Source of the DNA: Actinomycetota bacterium
Lineage (GTDB): Bacteria; Actinomycetota; Thermoleophilia; Solirubrobacterales; Solirubrobacteraceae
Length of the DNA stretch: 62,861 bases
Reading direction: 5' to 3'
NCBI GenBank assembly: GCA_005885515.1
Contig: VAWK01000023.1
Location: 1 to 62,861 of the forward strand
Positions 57,592 to 62,861 of this stretch are shown one piece after another. Below the pieces are notes generated by a model, which searched no databases, had not been told where the DNA came from, and saw only the letters and a list, made by a program, of their open reading frames with translations. How positions within the stretch are numbered: position 1 is the first letter of the stretch; each line of letters starts with the position of its first letter. Position numbers and translations under genes: made by a program.

Positions 57592-58290
57592 ATGACCGTC
57601 GCGCTGATCGTGGCCGCCGGGGAAGGCCAGCGCCTGCGCGCGGGCGTGCCCAAGGCGCTGGTGCAGCTCGCCGGCCGCCCCCTCTTGCAGTGGTCGATCG
57701 ACGCGATCGCTGCGGTGCCGGAGGTGCGTCGGATCGTGGTCGCGCTGCCGCAGGGGACGTGCGCGCCGCCGGGCGTGACCGGCGTGGCGGGCGGGGCGGT
57801 CCGCTCGGACTCGGTCAGACGCGCGCTGGCGGCGTGCGCGGAGGGCGACCCGGTGCTCGTGCACGACGCCGCGCGCCCGCTCGTGACCGCCGAGCTGGCG
57901 GCCTCGGTGCTGGCGGCGCTGGCGGGCGATCAGACCGCCGACGCGGCCGTGGCGGCGGTGCCAGTGAGCGACACCGTAAAGCAGGTGGCGCCGCGCAGCG
58001 ACGTAGTGAGCCGCACGCTCGATCGCCGCTGGCTGTGGGCGGTGCAGACGCCACAGGTGTTTCGCAGGCCGGCGCTGGAGCGCGCGCTGGACGTGCCGGC
58101 GGAGGTGCTCGCACAGGCGACCGATGATGCGTGGCTGATCGAGCGCGCGGGCGGCAAGGTGATCGTCGTGCCGGCCGCGGCGGAGAACATCAAGGTCACC
58201 ACCCCGCTAGACCTCCAGCTGGCCGAGCTGCTCCTGGACGGGCGCCGGCAGAGCGGCGGGGCCGCGGCGGCTGCGGCCAATCCTGCTTGA
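57592..58290 (+). CDS. ispD: 2-C-methyl-D-erythritol 4-phosphate cytidylyltransferase
   Basis: 232 residues. CTP-binding loop VALIVAAGEGQRLRAGVPKA, VLVHDAARPLVTAELAA, AVPVSDTVKQV and RRWLWAVQTPQVF, plus ATDDAWLIERAG and NIKVTTPLDLQLAELLL. It makes CDP-methylerythritol in the MEP isoprenoid route; ispF lies two genes downstream. The Ala-rich C-terminal tail is unusual but short. Confidence 0.95.
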   Translation: MTVALIVAAGEGQRLRAGVPKALVQLAGRPLLQWSIDAIAAVPEVRRIVVALPQGTCAPPGVTGVAGGAVRSDSVRRALAACAEGDPVLVHDAARPLVTAELAASVLAALAGDQTADAAVAAVPVSDTVKQVAPRSDVVSRTLDRRWLWAVQTPQVFRRPALERALDVPAEVLAQATDDAWLIERAGGKVIVVPAAAENIKVTTPLDLQLAELLLDGRRQSGGAAAAAANPA

Positions 58291-58305
58291 ATCGCAAGGC
58301 CCCGC

Positions 58306-59220
58306 GTGCTCACCGACTACCATCTCCACCTTCGCTCCGATGATCTCAGCGCGAGCGCGGCAGAGCATTTCACGCCCGCCAACGCGGAGCGCTACCGCGC
58401 CGTGGCCGAGGAACGGGGAATCGAGGAGCTGGGCGTCTCCGAGCACGTCTACCGCTTTGCGCAGGCGCTGGATGTCTGGCGCCATCCGTTTTGGGTAGAG
58501 AACGCGCGCGACGACCTCGACCGCTACTGCGCCTTCGTGCGCGAGCGCACCGACCTGCGTCTGGGCATCGAGGCCGACTTCGTGTTCGGGGCCGAGGATC
58601 GCATGGCCACGTTGCTGCAGGCGCGCGAGTTCGACTACGTGGTCGGCTCGGTTCACTTCCTGCGCGACCGCGCGGTGGACATGGACGACTACAGCGTGTG
58701 GCAGACTGCGCGCAGCCCCGAGCAGGTCTGGCGCCAGTACTTCCAGACCCTGGGCGAGGCAGCCAGCAGCGGGCTGTTCGACGTGCTCGCGCACCCCGAC
58801 CTGGTCAAGATATGGGGACCGCAGCGGCCGCTGCCCGAGGGCGATCTGCGCCGCTACTACGCGCTCGCGATGGAGGGCATCGCCGAGTCGGGGATCGCGG
58901 TTGAGCTGTCGACCGCGGGCCTCAGAAAGAGGGCCCGCGAGCTATACCCGGCACCGGCGTTTCTGGAGATGGCGCTGCAAGCGGGGGCGCCGGTGGCGCT
59001 GTCGAGCGACGCTCACAGCCCGCAGGAGGTGGGCGCCGACTACGATCGCGCACTCGAGCTGCTGGAGCGGCTGGGCGTGGCCGAGCTGTGCGTGTTCGAT
59101 CGCCGCCAGCGCCGGCTCGAGCCGCTCTCGCGCGGCCGCGCGCCCGGCCCCTTCGACGGCGCCGGTGGCGATCTCGCCGCCAGCGCGGGGGACGTCGGTG
59201 AGGCTCGCCGTGGCGAATGA
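58306..59220 (+). CDS. PHP-domain phosphoesterase (histidinol-phosphatase-like)
   Basis: 304 residues from GTG 58306. Metal-binding motifs of the PHP domain are in place: DYHLHL at the N-terminus, GVSEHVYRF, GIEADFVFG, VVGSVHFLRD, VLAHPDLVKIWG and LSSDAHSPQEVG. The pattern resembles HisK-type histidinol-phosphatases, but the gene sits between ispD and ispF rather than with his genes, so its substrate is open. Its stop lies within the ispF start region. Confidence 0.85.
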   Translation: MLTDYHLHLRSDDLSASAAEHFTPANAERYRAVAEERGIEELGVSEHVYRFAQALDVWRHPFWVENARDDLDRYCAFVRERTDLRLGIEADFVFGAEDRMATLLQAREFDYVVGSVHFLRDRAVDMDDYSVWQTARSPEQVWRQYFQTLGEAASSGLFDVLAHPDLVKIWGPQRPLPEGDLRRYYALAMEGIAESGIAVELSTAGLRKRARELYPAPAFLEMALQAGAPVALSSDAHSPQEVGADYDRALELLERLGVAELCVFDRRQRRLEPLSRGRAPGPFDGAGGDLAASAGDVGEARRGE

Positions 59221-59704
59221 GCCGATGCTGCGCACGGGTATCGGCTACGACTCGCATCGCATGGTCGCGGGTCGGCCGCTCGTGATCGGCGGCGTGCGGG
59301 TGGCCCACGAGCAGGGGCTCGAGGGACACTCGGATGCCGACGTGCTCGCCCACGCGGTGATCGACGCGCTGCTGGGGGCGGCGGGACTGGGGGACATAGG
59401 CGAGCACTTCCCCGACACCGAGGAGGCCTGGCGAGGGGCCGATTCGATGCAGCTGCTGGCGGCGATCGTGGCGATGGTTATCGCGGGAGGGCTCGAGATC
59501 GTCAACGTGGACTGCACGGTGGTGATGGAGCAGCCGCGGCTCGGCCCCTACCGCGCCGCGATCAGAGAGCGGCTGGCGCAGGCGCTCGGAGTCGGGATCT
59601 CGTGGGTGAACGTGAAGGCGAGCAGCGGCGAGGGGATGGGGTTCGTCGGCAGGGGGGAGGGTGTGGCGGCGCTGGCGGTGGCCAGCCTGCAGCGCGCCAG
59701 CTGA
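59210..59704 (+). CDS. ispF: 2-C-methyl-D-erythritol 2,4-cyclodiphosphate synthase
   Basis: 164 residues from GTG 59210, which has GAGG 6 nt upstream; ATG 59225 and GTG 59198 are also possible. Metal ligands are in IGYDSHRMVAGRPLVIGG, and LEGHSDADVLAHAVIDALLG leads into GDIGEHFPDT; the CMP-binding end has VNVKASSGEGMGFVGRGEG. It cyclises CDP-methylerythritol phosphate to the cyclodiphosphate. It overlaps the PHP gene and is followed by cysS after 2 nt. Confidence 0.95.
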   Translation: MANEPMLRTGIGYDSHRMVAGRPLVIGGVRVAHEQGLEGHSDADVLAHAVIDALLGAAGLGDIGEHFPDTEEAWRGADSMQLLAAIVAMVIAGGLEIVNVDCTVVMEQPRLGPYRAAIRERLAQALGVGISWVNVKASSGEGMGFVGRGEGVAALAVASLQRAS

Positions 59705-59706
59705 CG

Positions 59707-61054
59707 ATGCGCGCGATCCGGCTGCACGACACCCGCAGCGGCGAGCTGCGCCAGCTCGCGCCCCGCACCGCGGGCAAGGTCTCGATCTACGCCTGCGGGC
59801 CCACGGTGTACGGGCGCATCCATGTCGGCAACGCGCGGCCGTACGTCGTCTTCAGCCTGCTCAAGCGATTCCTCCAGCACGAGGGCTATGAGGTCACGCT
59901 GGTGGCAAACATCACCGATGGCCCGCGTCGGGCGGCGCCCGAGCGCGGAGCTGGCGGCGCAGATGGCCGCCTGCTACCGCGCCGACACCGATGCGCTGGA
60001 GCTCGGCCGGCCCGACCACGAGCCGCTGGCTTCACAGACGATGGAGGCGATCATCGACTACATCGCGGTGCTCGTTGCCTCCGGGCACGCCTACGCGGCG
60101 GATGGGGACGTGTACTTTCGCGTGCGCTCCGACCCCGGCTATGGCAGCCTCTCCCACCGGCGCCTGGATGACATGGACCAGGGCGAGGGCGTAGAGGGCG
60201 CCGAGCGCAAGGAGGATCCGCTGGACTTTGCGCTGTGGAAGGCGCGCAAGGAGGGCGAGGACACGAGCTGGGATTCCCCCTGGGGCCGAGGGCGGCCCGG
60301 CTGGCACATCGAGTGCTCGGCGATGGCCGAGCAGCTGCTGGGGATCGGCTTTGACATCCACGGCGGTGGCTCTGACCTGGTGTTCCCGCATCACGAGAAC
60401 GAGGCCGCGCAGACCCGCGCCGCGCGCGGCAGCGAGCTGGCGCGGCTGTGGATGCACAACGGCATGATCCAGCTCACCGGCGAGAAGATGGCCAAGTCGC
60501 TGGGCAACATCGCGCCGCTGCACGAGGTGCTCGAGCGCCACGGCCGCGACGCGGTGGTGATGTATCTGATCTCCGGGCACTACCGCCAGCCGCTGGCCTT
60601 CTCCGAGGCCGAGCTGCAGGCCGCCGAGCGGAGCGTGTACCGCATCCGCGATGCGCTCAGGCGCCTGCGCGCGGATCGCCCCAGCCCCCCCGAGCTGCGC
60701 CGTCATGCCGAGGCCTTCTTCGACGCGCTGGCTAACGACTTCAACACGCCCGCGGCGCGCGAGGCTCTGTTCAACTGGATTCGCGAGGCCAACAGCCGCG
60801 ACGACGACGTCGGCGACGCAGACCTGCGCGAGATGCTCGCCGTGCTGGGTTTCGAGCGGCTTGCCCCGCTGGGCTCGGCCCAGGACCTCGCCGTGAGCGA
60901 CCCGGAGGCGATCGACCTGCTGGCCCAGCGCGAGCAGGCACGCGAGCGGCGTGACTTCCCCGAGGCCGACCGCCTGCGCGCCGCGCTTTTGGCTCGCGGA
61001 TATGAGATCCGCGATGGCCCGCATGGATCGGAGCTGATCCCGGCCGAGCGGTGA
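59707..61054 (+). pseudogene. cysS: cysteinyl-tRNA synthetase gene with a frameshift near 59920
   Basis: From ATG 59707 the frame encodes the CysRS N-terminus (IYACGPTVYGRIHVGNARPY, then GYEVTLVANITD) up to codon GAT 59917-59919; the next family-typical residues (GRPSAELAAQMAACYRADTD) are in the +1 frame from 59921. The expected segment of about 8 residues (NDKIY region) is missing, so the sequence behaves like a net loss of about 23 nt. Downstream everything is intact: WHIECSAMAEQLLG, GGGSDLVFPHHENE, GEKMAKSLGNI and the C-terminal helices. CysRS is essential, so this is a sequencing/assembly error, a strain-specific mutation with another copy elsewhere, or (less likely) recoding. Confidence 0.9.
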
Positions 61055-61064
61055 TCAGAGCGCG

Positions 61065-61814
61065 GTGATCCTCTACGGCCGCAACCCAGTCGCGGAGGCG
61101 CTGCGCGGCCGGCGGGCGCACACGGTGCAAGAGGTCTGGGCGGGCGCAGGCGCGCTGCGCGAGCCATGGCTGAAGCGGGCGCAGGCGCGCGGGGTGCGAG
61201 TGCGGGCTGCGTCGGCGGCGGGGATCGAGCGCCGCTGCGGCTCGGCTGCTCACCAGGGCGTGTGCGCAGAGGCGGGCGCGTATCCGTACGTCCCCTCTAC
61301 GGCGCTGCTGGCCTGCCCAGAACCGCTCGTGCTAGCGCTCGACCAGGTGCAGGACCCGCACAACCTGGGCTCGATCTGCCGCACGGCCGAGTGTGCCGGA
61401 GCGGCCGGCGTGGTGATCCCGGAACGCCGCGCCGCCGCGGTCACGCCGGCGGTCTGCAAGGCCTCGGCCGGCGCGGTCGAGCACCTGGCGGTGGCGCAGG
61501 TGCGAAACGTGGCCGACTTCCTCGCCGAGGCTCGCGGCGCGGGGTGCTGGTGCTACGGCGCAAGCCCCCGCGCGCGCGCCAGCGGGCCGGAGCCCGTCCC
61601 TTACGACGTGCCGGACTACCGCGGTAGCGGAATCGTGCTCGTGCTCGGCGGCGAGGCCAGCGGCCTGCGCCCGCGCGTGGCGGGCGCGTGCGACCAGCTG
61701 ATCTGCCTGCCGCTGCTCGGGCAGAGCGAGTCGCTGGGCGTGGCCGCCGCCGCCGCCGCGCTCGTGTACGGGATCTTGCAGCGCCGTGCGTGGAGGGTTG
61801 ACAAGAATCCATAA
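61065..61814 (+). CDS. rlmB: 23S rRNA (guanosine-2'-O-)-methyltransferase RlmB-like (SpoU family)
   Basis: 249 residues from GTG 61065. N-terminal substrate-binding domain (ILYGRNPVAEALRGRRAHTV) and SpoU/TrmD knot domain: LALDQVQDPHNLGSICRTAE (motif 1), IVLVLGGEASGLRPRVAGAC (motif 2) and CLPLLGQSESLGVAAAAAAL (motif 3). It methylates a ribose in 23S rRNA; the G2251 target is by family. The gene follows cysS after 10 nt, the usual cysS-rlmB pairing. Confidence 0.94.
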   Translation: MILYGRNPVAEALRGRRAHTVQEVWAGAGALREPWLKRAQARGVRVRAASAAGIERRCGSAAHQGVCAEAGAYPYVPSTALLACPEPLVLALDQVQDPHNLGSICRTAECAGAAGVVIPERRAAAVTPAVCKASAGAVEHLAVAQVRNVADFLAEARGAGCWCYGASPRARASGPEPVPYDVPDYRGSGIVLVLGGEASGLRPRVAGACDQLICLPLLGQSESLGVAAAAAALVYGILQRRAWRVDKNP

Positions 61815-61957
61815 CTGTGAGAGGGTGCCGCCGGCATAACGCTTAACCTCAGCTTGATGAAAGCTTAGGAACGAAGGCTTTGGCGCCGGGGGAGGTGTGC
61901 GCCACTGAGCAAATTTGCGGCTGTCCGTCGTGGCGGGGAGCCAGAAAGGATCTGCTC

Positions 61958-62605
61958 GTGGCACGACTCGCTTACAGCTCTCACTCTGAACCTAAGGTCG
62001 AGGACGCGTTTCTCATCGCCTTGGCCAAGCTCGGAGACCGCAACGCGTACGACCGCCTGGTTCGCCGCTACCACGGCTTCGTGCGCCTGAAGGCCTCGTC
62101 GTACTTCCTCGCCGGCGGCGATGCCGACGATCTCATCCAGGAGGGTCTCGTGGGCCTTTACAAGGCGATCCGCGACTTTCGCTCGGACCGCGAGTCCAGC
62201 TTTCGCAACTTCGCCGAGCTGTGCATCACGCGGCAGATCATCACCGCGGTGAAGACCGCCACGCGCAACAAGCACACGCCGCTGAACCAGTACGTGTCCT
62301 TCTCCTCCACCCCCGCCGGCGCGGGCGAGGACGTCCCCACGCTCGACCAGACGCTGCCGGGGCCCACCGTGCAAGACCCCGTCAACCAGGTGATCTCCTC
62401 AGAGGAGCTGCGCTCGCTCGTGGGCTGCCTGTCGGGCGCCCTGTCAGAGCTCGAGAGCCGCGTGCTGTCGCTGTACCTGGACGGTCACTCCTACGAGCAG
62501 GTGGGCGTGCGGCTGTCCTGCGACACCAAGACCGTTGACAACGCCCTGCAGCGCGTCAAGCGCAAGGTGGGCGCGCACCTACAGTCCCGCGCGGTCGCGG
62601 CTTGA
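61958..62605 (+). CDS. sigH: RNA polymerase sigma factor, SigH/Spo0H-like
   Basis: 215 residues from GTG 61958, preceded by AAAGGA at 7 nt. Sigma-70 region 2 is FLIALAKLGDRNAYDRLVRR with FLAGGDADDLIQEGLVGLYK, region 4 is LESRVLSLYLDGHSYEQVGV followed by CDTKTVDNALQRVKRKV. It matches the SigH/Spo0H-type factor found after rlmB in many Gram-positives. The 143-nt upstream gap has a TTGACA (61798) but no matching -10. Target genes cannot be inferred. Confidence 0.93.
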   Translation: MARLAYSSHSEPKVEDAFLIALAKLGDRNAYDRLVRRYHGFVRLKASSYFLAGGDADDLIQEGLVGLYKAIRDFRSDRESSFRNFAELCITRQIITAVKTATRNKHTPLNQYVSFSSTPAGAGEDVPTLDQTLPGPTVQDPVNQVISSEELRSLVGCLSGALSELESRVLSLYLDGHSYEQVGVRLSCDTKTVDNALQRVKRKVGAHLQSRAVAA

Positions 62606-62637
62606 TGACCAGCCGGCAGCGGAGGTTGATGCGTGGC

Positions 62638-62861
62638 CTACCGCTTGAGCACGAACGTCTTGGTCGCGGTCACCACCGGCTGGCCGAGCGGCGTGAAGGT
62701 GCCCTTCGCGGTTAGCTTCAGGCGTTTGCTGCGCTTGAGCAGTCGTCTTCCGGTGGCAGTCAGCTTGATCTTCAGCTTCATCGTGCCAGCCGCGGAGAAA
62801 GTGACCTGTCCAGAGGCCACGAGGACCGGTCTGGCCTTGGCGTTGGAGCGCTTGGCGCCAG
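62638..62861 (-). CDS. secreted/surface protein, C-terminal end (partial)
   Basis: The frame runs off the right edge; 73 C-terminal residues are visible (ARPVLVASGQVTFSAAGTMK, LTATGRRLLKRSKRLKLTAK and TATKTFVLKR at the end). The pattern of alternating hydrophobic strands with a basic ending repeats that of the cupredoxin's C-terminal domain, suggesting a shared extracellular beta module of this lineage. The start and the rest of the protein are outside the window. It is convergent with sigH, 32 nt away. Confidence 0.75.
   Translation of the reverse strand, partial: GAKRSNAKARPVLVASGQVTFSAAGTMKLKIKLTATGRRLLKRSKRLKLTAKGTFTPLGQPVVTATKTFVLKR

Noticed and set aside
61798-61826. TTGACA at the end of rlmB as a sigH promoter.
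   Set aside because: No TAnnnT at 16-18 nt spacing; kept only as a comment in the sigH entry.

Overview
The window is a visibly GC-rich (about 70%) bacterial chromosome segment with dense coding, many 4-nt start/stop overlaps and many GTG/TTG starts. Gene content and order (tilS-hpt-ftsH-folP-folB-folK; coaX-dusB-greA-lysS-clpC; radA-disA-carD-ispD-ispF-cysS-rlmB-sigH), an actinobacterial IHF-like protein and a group III phosphofructokinase point to an actinobacterium, most likely class Thermoleophilia (Solirubrobacterales). That placement is an inference from gene order and family resemblance. No transposase, integrase, phage gene, CRISPR array, rRNA or tRNA was recognised.

Layout. 1-5.4 kb: tail of an MCE/Mla-type ABC ATPase, an MMPL/RND lipid transporter, a membrane-anchored thioredoxin-fold protein, a B3/B4-domain protein, an unknown protein, and a minus-strand IHF-like gene behind a long structured leader. 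5.8-8.7 kb: a serine-palmitoyltransferase-like enzyme divergent from a large GNAT-fold acyltransferase. 8.7-14.9 kb: a tightly overlapped minus-strand redox operon (membrane protein, apbE, ferric-reductase-like membrane protein, NuoF-like protein, ferredoxin) divergent from an OmpR/EnvZ-type two-component system. 14.9-20.4 kb: two beta-propeller lipoproteins, an alcohol dehydrogenase, a histone-deacetylase-fold enzyme and a phosphofructokinase with PPi-type active-site residues. 20.4-23.2 kb: a thiamine-precursor ABC transporter under a TPP riboswitch. 23.2-30 kb: CoxE-like VWA and MoxR genes, secreted or membrane proteins, including a glucuronyl-C5-epimerase-like protein and a fibronectin-like protein. 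30-36.4 kb: beta-oxidation fusion enzyme, sirtuin, aldo/keto reductase, phasin-like protein, nucleoside phosphorylase. 36.4-43.7 kb: HTH-cyclase fusion, tilS, hpt, ftsH and folate genes. 43.7-46.7 kb: ECF sigma/anti-sigma pair, cupredoxin, and a deletion scar joining two gene remnants. 46.7-62.6 kb: conserved housekeeping block from coaX to sigH. The end holds a partial secreted protein.

How the genes work together. The housekeeping blocks cover tRNA modification and charging, folate, CoA and isoprenoid precursors, proteolysis, c-di-AMP/DNA-integrity signalling and transcription control. The accessory blocks concern the envelope: lipid transport, possible sphingoid or ceramide-like lipid synthesis, electron transfer at the membrane, and secreted proteins.

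Most noteworthy: (i) a roughly 220-nt leader with three perfect hairpins and a 13-bp direct repeat before the IHF-like gene; (ii) a promoter-terminator leader before greA resembling the E. coli GraL arrangement; (iii) widespread signs of leaderless transcription, with TAnnnT boxes 6-8 nt before start codons; (iv) recurrent tandem duplications spanning stop codons; (v) a frameshift in cysS equivalent to loss of about 23 nt; (vi) a fused remnant of a GST-like gene and a metallophosphoesterase gene; (vii) a perfect Shine-Dalgarno placed before an ATT codon in carD.
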